Assembly: GCA_964512045.1 (NCBI GenBank) | Contig: CAZEJK010000005.1 | Coordinates: forward strand, 1-64,000 | DNA from: CAZEJK01 sp964512045 | GTDB taxonomy: Bacteria; Acidobacteriota; Thermoanaerobaculia; Thermoanaerobaculales; Sulfomarinibacteraceae | Reading direction: 5' to 3' | DNA: 64,000 nt | Part shown: piece by piece, positions 17,343 to 24,884 of the stretch | How positions within the stretch are numbered: position 1 is the stretch's first letter | How the letters are laid out: each line of letters begins with the position of its first letter | The notes under the pieces: model-generated | Told to the model about the DNA's origin: nothing | The model's database searches: none | Seen by the model: only the letters and a program-made list of their open reading frames with translations | Translations under genes and position numbers: made by a program

Positions 17343-17381
17343 TGCATCATAGCATCAGTTCTAGATGATGTCAAAGCATCA
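17336..17381 (-). promoter_or_regulatory. vapBC promoter and phased operator
   Basis: On the minus strand, TTGACA (17374-17369) and TATGAT (17351-17346) are separated by exactly 17 bp, a near-perfect sigma-70 promoter. Transcription should start at about 17339, on or next to the vapB start codon. TGATGC occurs four times on the same strand, starting (leftmost base) at 17336, 17344, 17352 and 17376, i.e. spacings of 8, 8 and 24 bp. These repeats overlap the -10 region and start codon and are the obvious operator for the VapB ribbon-helix-helix protein. Confidence 0.7.
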
Positions 17382-17477
17382 GCGCGCTCCAGTCACATCC
17401 GATCCGACCGGATACTGACAGCTGCTGAGCGATCGGAAACCCATGCACCGAGTCACCACAGGCATGGCGGGGCGGTG

Positions 17478-17555
17478 GCGCAAGCGGTGGAGCTGTATAA
17501 CACGCGTCGTCCGCACACGACGCTGGGGTTGCGCGCGCCAGCGAAGGTGCACGCG
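17478..17555 (+). pseudogene. Transposase C-terminal remnant (IS3/IS481 type)
   Basis: The frame reads AQAVELYNTRRPHTTLGL then RAPAKVHAL, which is the C-terminal end of an rve/DDE integrase core (compare the usual YN-RPH-LG-PA pattern in IS3 and IS481 transposases). No start, no DDE aspartates and no inverted repeats remain, so it is a scrap of a former insertion next to vapBC. Confidence 0.7.
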
Positions 17556-17574
17556 CTTGCGGCCCGCGCCGTCG

Positions 17575-18348
17575 TCAGAACCGGTTCTTCCACGCGCGAA
17601 CGGTTGCGAACACATCGACCGGGTCGGGCAGCGGGTAGCCGGCCTCACGCTCGGCTGCGGTTCGCACCGACGGCTCGTTCGAGCGCAGGAAGGGGTTCGT
17701 GGCCACCTCCTCGGCGATGGTGGATGGCAGCGTCGGTTCGCCTGCGGCGCGGTGTCTGCGTGCGGCCTCGAGACGTTCCGCGACCTCGGTGCTTTCGGGC
17801 TCCACCGCCGCGGCGAAGCAGAGGTTGGCGACCGTGTACTCGTGGGCGCAGTACACCTGCGTGCTGCCGTCGAGCTCTGCCAGCCTGGAGAGCGACGCAT
17901 GCATCTGCTCCGGAGTACCTTCGAACAGCCGACCGCAGCCGCCGGCAAACAGTGTGTCGCCGGTGAGCGCGATCCCGTCGCCGAGATAGCACACGTGACC
18001 GGCCGTGTGGCCGGGAGTATGGATCACATCCAGCTGTCCCAGGTCACCCGGCAGTGCGACGGTGTCGCCGTCTTCGACGGGATGGTCCACTCCCTGGACC
18101 CGCTCCATCGCGGGGCCCCATACCGGCACCTGCTCGTGCGCCAGCAGCTCGCGGATGCCGCCGGTGTGGTCGCCGTGGTGGTGAGTGACGAGGATGCCGG
18201 CGAGAGCGCGCTGGGTGGCATTGAGCCAACGCAGCACTGGCGTCGCAGAGCCAGGATCGACGACGACCGCTCGAGAAGCGTCGGTGAGGACCCAGATGTA
18301 GTTGTCGCCGAGTGCAGACAGTGGAGTGAGATGCAGCATGGCTCTCAT
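17575..18348 (-). CDS. gloB: Hydroxyacylglutathione hydrolase (glyoxalase II)
   Basis: 257 residues, full length for GloB. Metallo-beta-lactamase-fold metal ligands are in THHHGDHTGG, PGHTAGH, LTGDTLFAGGCGR and YCAHEYT. The C-terminal glyoxalase II domain (NPFLRSNEPSVRTA) is present, which separates it from generic metallo-hydrolases. It hydrolyses S-lactoylglutathione to lactate and glutathione in methylglyoxal detoxification; if the organism lacks glutathione another thiol ester is likely. The start could be 18348 or the ATG at 18339. It is convergent with the transposase scrap and divergent from the acyl-CoA-binding protein gene. Confidence 0.92.
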   Translation of the reverse strand: MRAMLHLTPLSALGDNYIWVLTDASRAVVVDPGSATPVLRWLNATQRALAGILVTHHHGDHTGGIRELLAHEQVPVWGPAMERVQGVDHPVEDGDTVALPGDLGQLDVIHTPGHTAGHVCYLGDGIALTGDTLFAGGCGRLFEGTPEQMHASLSRLAELDGSTQVYCAHEYTVANLCFAAAVEPESTEVAERLEAARRHRAAGEPTLPSTIAEEVATNPFLRSNEPSVRTAAEREAGYPLPDPVDVFATVRAWKNRF

Positions 18349-18451
18349 GGTGCCAGGCCGTGGCCGGTCGGGTCAACGGGGCTGATCCCCAGCGCCCTCG
18401 GGTATCATGGGTCGGCGGCCCGGAGGGCCGAAAGCAACCCAGGAGGATGCC

Positions 18452-18712
18452 ATGGATCTCATGCAGCAGCTGGAGCAGGCGGCCGAGCGCGCCAAGCAGC
18501 TTCCACGCAAGCCGGACAACGATGCCTTGCTCGATCTGTACGGTCTGTACAAGCAGGCCACCGAGGGAGACGTGTCCGGTGACAAGCCCGGGATGTTCGA
18601 CTTCGTGGCAAAGGCGAAGTACGACGCGTGGGAGGCGTGCAAGGGAATGTCGACAGAGGAGGCCGTGCAGGCCTACGTGAGCCGTGTCGACCGTCTGGAA
18701 GACGAGCTGTGA
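18452..18712 (+). CDS. Acyl-CoA-binding protein
   Basis: 86 residues, the full four-helix ACBP domain: LDLYGLYKQATEGD, KPGMFDFVAKAKYDAWEAC and KGMSTEEAVQAYV carry the conserved Tyr, Lys and Trp that contact the CoA and acyl chain. It binds long-chain acyl-CoA esters in the cytoplasm, acting as a carrier or pool former. A strong AGGAGG at 18441-18446 precedes the ATG. The next gene starts 4 bp after the stop. Small stand-alone ACBPs occur in only a minority of bacteria. Confidence 0.92.
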   Translation: MDLMQQLEQAAERAKQLPRKPDNDALLDLYGLYKQATEGDVSGDKPGMFDFVAKAKYDAWEACKGMSTEEAVQAYVSRVDRLEDEL

Positions 18713-18716
18713 TCGT

Positions 18717-19802
18717 ATGTCCTCCGCGCGATGGCTCTTCCAGCCCATTCTGACGTGGGTGCTGCTCGCGCTCGCAGCTGCTGCGGCTGCGCAAGAGCCG
18801 CCGGCGCCTGCAGCGACCCCAACCGAACCGGTCTTTCGTGACGCCATCGAGGTCCAGCTCGTGCAGCTGGTTGTGCGCGCGATCGATGGGACGGGCGAGC
18901 CGATCCGGGGCCTTGGTCCGGAGGACTTCGAGCTCGAGGTGGACGGGATCGAGGTGGTCCCGGAGAGCGTTGACTGGATCGAAGGGAGCTCGCTTCCGGA
19001 TCTCGACGCCGGCTCCGAGGAGTCTTCGGCGGGCGAGCCGGAGGCTCGGGCTGAGCGCTCACGACCAGAGCTCCCCGGCCGTAGGATCGTCCTCTTCTTC
19101 CAGCTCGACTTCGAGCGGCACCGTCTCCGCGGTCTGATGCGGATGGCCACCCACGCCAAGGACCTGATCGACACGCTCGAGGGCGACGACAAGATGGCGG
19201 TGGTCACCTTCACCTCCCATCTGCAGGTTCGAGCCGACTTCACCGACAACCGCAAGGTTCTCAAGCGAGCGGTTCGAGCGACCAACCTGTTCGCCGATCC
19301 GGGAGAGGTGGCTCGTTCAGATGTCGTCAGTCTCCTCGGCGCGATGGACGAGGCGGCGGCCCGCGATGCGGCGTGGCCAGAGACGGCTCTCGCGGTGCTC
19401 GGTGAGGCACTCGGCGAGATCGATGGCGAGAAGACGATCGTGGTGTTTGGCTGGGGGATCGGGCGGTTCTCCCGATCGGGTGTGCAGATGCGCCGTGACT
19501 GGGGCCGTGCGCGGGATGCCATGGAGAGCAACCGCACGAGCATCTTCACCATCGATGTGACGCAGGCGGACGACCACTCGCTGGCTGTCGGGCTGAAGCA
19601 CGTGGCGCGACAGACCGGCGGGATGTATCAGCCGACGTACCACTTCCCGGAGGCTGCAGTGAGCCGTGTCTCCGGCGCTCTGAGCGGCTACTACGTGCTG
19701 GTGTTCGCCAAGCCGACTGACTCGGTGGGCTACCACTCGGTAGCCGTCGAGCTGCGAGATCGGCCGGGACAGGCGCTGGCCAAGCAGTTCTTCGTGGACT
19801 GA
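18717..19802 (+). CDS. Secreted VWFA-related domain protein
   Basis: 361 residues. A signal peptide (WVLLALAAAAAAQ) is followed by a short proline/alanine linker and an IDGTGEPIRGLGPEDFELEV segment, then a von Willebrand A-like domain. The layout is that of the VWFA-related domain family first defined in Acidobacteria. The first strand reads IVLFFQLDFERHRLR, so the metal-binding DxSxS of canonical VWA domains is not preserved; DDKMAVVTFTSHLQV and VVFGWGIGRF follow as the next core strands. Probably a surface or periplasmic protein-interaction module. It starts 4 bp after the ACBP stop, so the two are probably co-transcribed. Confidence 0.8.
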   Translation: MSSARWLFQPILTWVLLALAAAAAAQEPPAPAATPTEPVFRDAIEVQLVQLVVRAIDGTGEPIRGLGPEDFELEVDGIEVVPESVDWIEGSSLPDLDAGSEESSAGEPEARAERSRPELPGRRIVLFFQLDFERHRLRGLMRMATHAKDLIDTLEGDDKMAVVTFTSHLQVRADFTDNRKVLKRAVRATNLFADPGEVARSDVVSLLGAMDEAAARDAAWPETALAVLGEALGEIDGEKTIVVFGWGIGRFSRSGVQMRRDWGRARDAMESNRTSIFTIDVTQADDHSLAVGLKHVARQTGGMYQPTYHFPEAAVSRVSGALSGYYVLVFAKPTDSVGYHSVAVELRDRPGQALAKQFFVD

Positions 19803-19894
19803 CGCGGTGGTGTCGACCGTCGAGAACACACCGCGCGCCATTGCTGTTGTCTCCTCTGACCCCGAGGCCGGGTCGCTGATGATGAGGAGGCAGC

Positions 19895-21082
19895 ATGGGG
19901 TTGTTCAACCGGAAGAAGGACCAGCTCGAGCAGAGCTCGGGTCACGATGAGCAGACGGTCACCTCCGACCAGGAGACGTCCGGTATGGGTGTGGCCGGTG
20001 TCCGGCACGTGATTGCCATCGGCAGTGGCAAGGGTGGCGTCGGCAAGTCAACCGTGGCGACGAACCTGGCGGTGGCGATGCAGCGGGCCGGTCAGCGTGT
20101 TGGTGTGCTCGATGCAGATATCTACGGACCGAGTCAGCCGCGGCTCCTGGGCTCGGTCGGAACGCGAGCGCAGGGAACTGCCGAGGCGATCGAACCCGTG
20201 GAGCAGCACGGTGTGCGCTATATGTCGGTTGCCGCCCTTGTTGGTGAGGACCGACCTGGCATCTGGCGCGCTCCGATCGCCAACAAGATCATCCAGCAGA
20301 TGGTCGATGGGGTGCGGTGGGGCGAGCTGGATACCCTGCTGATCGATCTGCCTCCAGGCACTGGCGACGTCCAGCTCACACTGGCGCAGCAGGTCGCCCT
20401 GTCTGGCGCGGTCATCGTGACCACGCCCCAGCAGGTGGCGCTGGGAATCGCCACCAAGGCCCTGGAGATGTTCCGTCAGCTCAACGTGCCGATCCTCGGC
20501 GTGGTCGAGAACATGAGCGGCTTTGTGTGTGACCACTGCGGGGAGACCACGGATATCTTCAAGCAAGGCGGCGGCCGTACTGTGGCTGCCGAACAGGATG
20601 TACCGTGGCTCGGTGCCGTGCCGTTGGATCGCGCGATCATGGCGAGTGGCGACGAGGGGCTGCCCGTGCTGCTCTCTGAGCCCGAGTCGGCCTCGGCGCG
20701 AGTCTTCAGTGAGCTGGCCGCGGCGGTGACTGCGAATGCCGAGGAAGCAGCGCAGGTGGCGGCACAGGCGCCGGTGGACATGTCCGTGGCGGATGATGGG
20801 ACGCTCCAGATCGAGTGGCCGGACGGCCGCACCACCGTCCACGAGCCGTACGACCTGCGGCTTGCGTGTGTCTGTGCTGGATGCATGGATGAAACCACCG
20901 GTCAGAAGACGCTGGATCCCAGCTCCGTGCCGCTGGATATTCGTGTCACCCGGGCGGGGCTCGTGGGGCGTTACGCGATCGCCCTGTCGTTCTCGGACGG
21001 GCATTCGTCGGGTCTGTACACCTTCGAGCGTCTGCGAGAGCTCGATCAGTCCGAGGGAGATCGCGGCGCGTTCCCGGTGTGA
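19895..21082 (+). CDS. Mrp/NBP35-family Fe-S carrier ATPase with C-terminal DUF971 domain
   Basis: 395 residues. Residues ~35-270 form the P-loop ATPase: deviant Walker [12 protein letters not shown], the [14 protein letters not shown] motif, and CDHC (in GFVCDHCGE) for the bridging Fe-S cluster. The last ~100 residues ([20 protein letters not shown]...[15 protein letters not shown]) are a DUF971 domain, as found at the N-terminus of gamma-butyrobetaine hydroxylase. Mrp proteins bind and transfer Fe-S clusters to apoproteins. Fusions of Mrp with DUF971 are known in several phyla. Cytoplasmic; own transcription unit on context. Confidence 0.9.
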   Translation: MGLFNRKKDQLEQSSGHDEQTVTSDQETSGMGVAGVRHVIAIGSGKGGVGKSTVATNLAVAMQRAGQRVGVLDADIYGPSQPRLLGSVGTRAQGTAEAIEPVEQHGVRYMSVAALVGEDRPGIWRAPIANKIIQQMVDGVRWGELDTLLIDLPPGTGDVQLTLAQQVALSGAVIVTTPQQVALGIATKALEMFRQLNVPILGVVENMSGFVCDHCGETTDIFKQGGGRTVAAEQDVPWLGAVPLDRAIMASGDEGLPVLLSEPESASARVFSELAAAVTANAEEAAQVAAQAPVDMSVADDGTLQIEWPDGRTTVHEPYDLRLACVCAGCMDETTGQKTLDPSSVPLDIRVTRAGLVGRYAIALSFSDGHSSGLYTFERLRELDQSEGDRGAFPV

Positions 21083-21154
21083 GTGTCCTCAGCACGAGCC
21101 CCGGAGGCTGTACGTGGCCTTCGAGTCGTGACGGTGTGCGAGCTGACGCGTGCG

Positions 21155-21349
21155 TCAGCTCTCGGGCTCGGGGCCCCGCTCGTGAAGGAGGTGCATCAGG
21201 GAAACCTGCTCCACGGGAGACAGATCGAACCGGCGACCAGCCTGGTCGATCAAGTCAGCTGTCGATGTCGCCGCGGACTCCTGGCGCTGCTCTGAGATCC
21301 AGCGAACGGCGCGCCGGAGGTTCTCTCCTTCGGGCATGACGTTGGGCAT
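21155..21349 (-). CDS. Conserved 64-residue protein
   Basis: A small protein starting MPNVMPEGENLRRAVRWISE and ending in LSPVEQVSLMHLLHERG. It is basic in the N-terminal helix and predicted all-helical. I recall similar short proteins with an MPEGE-LR-AV-WI start in Deltaproteobacteria and relatives, without known function. GGGAGGT stands at the right distance before the ATG, so it is probably real. It is convergent with the Mrp gene. Confidence 0.6.
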   Translation of the reverse strand: MPNVMPEGENLRRAVRWISEQRQESAATSTADLIDQAGRRFDLSPVEQVSLMHLLHERGPEPES

Positions 21350-21576
21350 CCGGCCACCTCCCACTCCCGAGTATAGGAGAGACCGACCCGTTCGCCCATG
21401 CCCAGCCCCGGCCATTCGGCGCCCGGCCGGCGGCCCCCGGCGAGAACCACTCAGCGATGAAGCCTCTCGGGTCACGCGCGGATCCAGCCGGACAGCGAGC
21501 TGCAAAGCTCTCCAGAGCTTCTGGATAGGCATCGCAGCTCGGTCGAGAGAAGCGGGGTGGCGAGCACCTTCCGGGT

Positions 21577-22653
21577 CTAGCTCGGCCGGACGGGTGGAGT
21601 CCGGTCGATCGGACCGCCGCCGAGGCACCGATCTCCGTGGTAGAGGACGGCGAACTGCCCGGGGGCGATGCCCGGGTCCGGGGCATCGAGCTTGACCTCG
21701 ACCCCTTCGCCGAGCCAGCCCACGGTGCATCCGATGGCGCTCGGACCGTGGCGCAGCCGGACCTCGAGCCTGGTGTCCGCAGGTAGCGTACCGATACGGT
21801 TGAGCTTCGAGATGCGAAACCAGCGACGCGCCAACTCGTCCCGCCGGTCGCCATGAACGACCCACAGAACATTGGCATCGAGGCCCTTGTCCACCACGTA
21901 CCACGGTCCACCCGCCAGTCCGAGGCCGCGCCGTTGGCCGATGGTGTGGAACCACAGCCCGCGGTGTTGGCCCAAGATGTCACCGGAGCTGACATCGCGG
22001 ATAGCGCCTGGCTCCGCGTTGAGGTGGTGCTCGACGAAGGCGTCGTAGGGGATCTGACCGAGGAAGCAGATTCCCTGGCTATCGGGGCGTGTTGCCGTGG
22101 GCAGGCCAGCCTCTGCAGCGAGTGCGCGGACCTGGTCCTTTCTCAGATCTCCGATCGGGAAGACCGCCCGCTCCAGCTGCTCCTGGGACAGCTGACAGAG
22201 GAAGTAGGCCTGGTCCTTGACCGGATCGACACCACGCATCAGGTGGAGCTCGGAGCCGATTCGGTGGAGCCGGGCGTGGTGCCCGGTGGCGAATGTGTCG
22301 AACCGGTCGCCGAGGAGGTCGACGGCGGCGCCGAGCTTGATCTCCCGGTTGCACAGCACATCAGGGCTCGGGGTGCGACCCGCCTTCAGCTCCTCGAGAG
22401 TGATTGCGACAACCCTTCGGTGGTACTCCTGCTGCAGCGAGAGGACCTCGAGGGGTACGCCGAGCTGGTCGCAGACAGCCTGTGCGTTGCGCAGATCCTC
22501 CGCCCAGGGACACTCTCCGAGGAACGCCAGCTCGTCCTCGAGCCAGATCTTGAGGTAGACGGCGACCAGCCCGTCGGCGCCGTGTGCCTCGGCCAGCCGC
22601 AGGAGCGCCACGGAGCTGTCGACTCCACCGGAGACCAGAACGGCGGTGCGCAT
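21577..22653 (-). CDS. mnmA: tRNA 2-thiouridine(34) synthase MnmA
   Basis: 358 residues. ATP-pyrophosphatase P-loop VLVSGGVDSSVALL, the tRNA-binding and catalytic core with LCNREIK (first catalytic Cys), HHARL, and DSQGICFLG (second catalytic Cys). The C-terminal beta-barrel ends near LYHGDRCLGGG. It installs sulfur at C2 of the wobble uridine in Glu, Gln and Lys tRNAs. ATG 22653 is preferred: it has AGGT upstream and avoids overlapping the previous gene; ATG 22683 is an alternative. Cytoplasmic. Confidence 0.95.
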   Translation of the reverse strand: MRTAVLVSGGVDSSVALLRLAEAHGADGLVAVYLKIWLEDELAFLGECPWAEDLRNAQAVCDQLGVPLEVLSLQQEYHRRVVAITLEELKAGRTPSPDVLCNREIKLGAAVDLLGDRFDTFATGHHARLHRIGSELHLMRGVDPVKDQAYFLCQLSQEQLERAVFPIGDLRKDQVRALAAEAGLPTATRPDSQGICFLGQIPYDAFVEHHLNAEPGAIRDVSSGDILGQHRGLWFHTIGQRRGLGLAGGPWYVVDKGLDANVLWVVHGDRRDELARRWFRISKLNRIGTLPADTRLEVRLRHGPSAIGCTVGWLGEGVEVKLDAPDPGIAPGQFAVLYHGDRCLGGGPIDRTPPVRPS

Positions 22654-22657
22654 CGAC

Positions 22658-23026
22658 CTACGGCGCGGGGCGTCCGTCTTCACAGTGGATGATCACGCCG
22701 GCATCCTCGTTGGTGTGGAGCTCCCAGGTTCGCACGCGGTCGGGGCTTCCGAAAACGATGCGAAAGCCCGGTGTCGTCACCTGGGCGTACACACGATCGG
22801 GGCTCGGACAGCCGAGGGCGGCGCTCGGCCACGTCACCTCCTCGACGCGGAGGATCTCGAGCGCGTCCGCTTCGACCCCGGTCCGCTCGGCGACGAAGCT
22901 GGCCGCCCGTCCGAGGACGTCGGGCCGCTCGGGTTCAGGCTCGCTGGGTTGTGAGGCGCATCCAGCTGCAAAGGCTGTGAGCGCGATGAGGGCGATCAGA
23001 GCCGGGAGTGAGCGAACGGAGCCCAT
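22658..23026 (-). CDS. Small lipoprotein with a VTWPSAALGCP motif
   Basis: 122 residues with a lipoprotein signal (LIALTAFAAGCASQ). The mature part carries VEEVTWPSAALGCPSPDRVY and GFRIVF. This W-P-x-x-x-L-G-C-P pattern is recurrent in short secreted proteins of cyanobacteria, actinobacteria and others; no function is known to me. A second Cys (VIIHCEDG) near the C-terminus may pair with the one in the motif. AGGAGAGG precedes the ATG at 23026. mnmA begins 4 bp after its stop. Confidence 0.75.
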   Translation of the reverse strand: MGSVRSLPALIALIALTAFAAGCASQPSEPEPERPDVLGRAASFVAERTGVEADALEILRVEEVTWPSAALGCPSPDRVYAQVTTPGFRIVFGSPDRVRTWELHTNEDAGVIIHCEDGRPAP

Positions 23027-23054
23027 AGCCTCTCCTTTCGCCTGACAGGGTAGC

Positions 23055-24872
23055 TCATGCTGGGTCGAGCGGAGTTCGCGACGAGCTCCTGAGCCTTCCA
23101 GATTCGCAGCGGTCGTCATCTGCGGAGACCGCGTTCCGGGGTGCGAGCTTCGCGGTGTCGTCCGGCGCGACATCTGGTCGGACGAGGCGGATCAGACGGT
23201 ACACCTCGCGTCCGTTGCGCTGGAAGTAGCGTCCCTCGACGGCGGGCTCGAGCCCGCGGCTCTCCGCGACGGCTGCAAAAAGCTCGGGCAGCTCGTCGTA
23301 CAGCGTGAGGTCGGAGACGTGGAACAGGTAGCTTGAACCTTCAGCGACGTACGGTGCGACGAGTGCGGGCGACGGCGGGTGCCGCCACAGCTGGCGGTAC
23401 ACCGGCTCGAGTGGCACCTGTCCCGCGGTCAGCACGATCAGGTTGTTGGTGAACCCCCAGTCCATGACGTGCACCGGCTCGACCGGCTGATCGGAGCCGG
23501 AGGACTCTCGCAGCTTCTGCTCGAGATCGTCGGATAGAGCGGTGATGGCATCCGACCAGTAGCCGACGCCACCGGTGGCGCGTAGCGCTCGGTGGATCTG
23601 CACCACCGATGTGGCGTTGGCGAGCAGTACGGCCGTCACGACGAGTGCGCCGAGCAGACGAGCTGGCGCCGTCGACGCCGGCTTCAGGAGGCGTGCCAGA
23701 GCGATCGCGAGGACGATGTGGCCGGCTGGATACAGTGTGAGCAGGTGATGGGCGTTCAGGGCCGTCGGTGAGAAGCAGCTGGCAGCCAGCACAACGGCGA
23801 TGTGGATCAGGAGCCCCGCCTCCAGCCGGCTGCCGCGAAAGGTATGGCAGCTGCGGACTGCCAGCCACGCCAGGGCGAGGAGGATGGCTACTGTTGGCAC
23901 GAGACGGATCCACGTTTCGAGCTGATCGAGCTCGCATGCGGAGCTGCCGACGAACAGCCTCTCGACGATCGTGCCGGACGGAAGCTGTGGCAGCTGCTGA
24001 AGGCGCACGCCGAGTGCCGCAAGAGCGTCGGAGGCGCCGCCGGTGCCTTCACCATGCAACAGCTTGGCCAGGAACGGTGTGAATGTGTGTCCGCCGGTGA
24101 CCACGTTGAACGCGACGATCGGTGCGGCGCCCATGAAGAACGCTCCTGTGGCCAGGAGAACGGCGCGAAGATCGAGGCGCCGAACGGCCGAGCCGGCTGC
24201 GACCAGGAGGACGGGGAGCAGCAGACCCGCGACGACCCACAGGAAGTCGACCTTGTGCGAGACGCCGAGGCCCATCGCCAGGGCGGCGGCGGCCAGGGCC
24301 AGTCGACCACGGACGGACCGGCCATAGCGCCACCACCCGAGACCTGCCGCGACGGCGAGCAGCTTGAAGAGGATTGCGAGAGCAGCTGGTCCGACGTCGC
24401 GGGTGAGGTAGAGGACCCACGACGGATCGAGGGCCACAACGGTTGTGGCGAGCAGTGCGGCCCGCCGTCCCCAGAGCGCCCGGCAGACTGCCCAGGTGAG
24501 CAGGAGGCAGAGGGCAACGACGCTGACCGGCATGAGACGGACCGTTGCGGGTGAGGCGCCGAGAGCTGCGATGAACGGGACATGGGCCAGGGTCTTCACC
24601 GGACCGATGTAGCTCATCACCATGATCGGCAGTGGACGCCCGAAGATGTGGATCACCGAAGGCCCGATCTGCATCGGTTCGGCGACCTCGGTCGCGAACA
24701 CGAAGTTGACGGCAGGCGCTGCGGCGAGGCACTCGTCGTACTGCAGTCCGGGCAGCGCCAGCTGCACACACGCCGCGATGCAGAAGACAGCGATCGCAGC
24801 ACCGACGACTGTCGCTTCCAATCGTGCGCCGCGAGGCCAGCTGTGGCTCGAACCGACCGGTGCTCCGGGCAT
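23055..24872 (-). CDS. Polytopic membrane protein, GT-C (PMT/ArnT-like) glycosyltransferase family
   Basis: 605 residues with about ten hydrophobic segments. The first loop after helix 1 carries YDECLAAA, the position of the acidic catalytic motif in GT-C glycosyltransferases, and GRPLPIMVMSYIG follows it as in family 39-type enzymes. Helices with ALDPSWVLYLTRDVG and SHKVDFLWVVAG are also typical. Such enzymes transfer sugars from polyprenyl-phosphate carriers outside the cytoplasmic membrane; donor and acceptor are unknown. The C-terminal ~150 residues are a soluble periplasmic domain. It starts 12 bp after the polA stop on the same strand. Confidence 0.7.
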   Translation of the reverse strand: MPGAPVGSSHSWPRGARLEATVVGAAIAVFCIAACVQLALPGLQYDECLAAAPAVNFVFATEVAEPMQIGPSVIHIFGRPLPIMVMSYIGPVKTLAHVPFIAALGASPATVRLMPVSVVALCLLLTWAVCRALWGRRAALLATTVVALDPSWVLYLTRDVGPAALAILFKLLAVAAGLGWWRYGRSVRGRLALAAAALAMGLGVSHKVDFLWVVAGLLLPVLLVAAGSAVRRLDLRAVLLATGAFFMGAAPIVAFNVVTGGHTFTPFLAKLLHGEGTGGASDALAALGVRLQQLPQLPSGTIVERLFVGSSACELDQLETWIRLVPTVAILLALAWLAVRSCHTFRGSRLEAGLLIHIAVVLAASCFSPTALNAHHLLTLYPAGHIVLAIALARLLKPASTAPARLLGALVVTAVLLANATSVVQIHRALRATGGVGYWSDAITALSDDLEQKLRESSGSDQPVEPVHVMDWGFTNNLIVLTAGQVPLEPVYRQLWRHPPSPALVAPYVAEGSSYLFHVSDLTLYDELPELFAAVAESRGLEPAVEGRYFQRNGREVYRLIRLVRPDVAPDDTAKLAPRNAVSADDDRCESGRLRSSSRTPLDPA

Positions 24873-24884
24873 GGGTGCGCTCGG

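Noticed and set aside
17154..17966. Long plus-strand open frame overlapping vapB and gloB
   Set aside because: Only the short segment at 17478-17555 resembles a transposase; the rest is antisense to well-supported genes.
21500..21530. Hairpin (aagctctccagagctt) after mnmA as a terminator
   Set aside because: The stem is short with a tiny loop and no T-tract follows on either strand.
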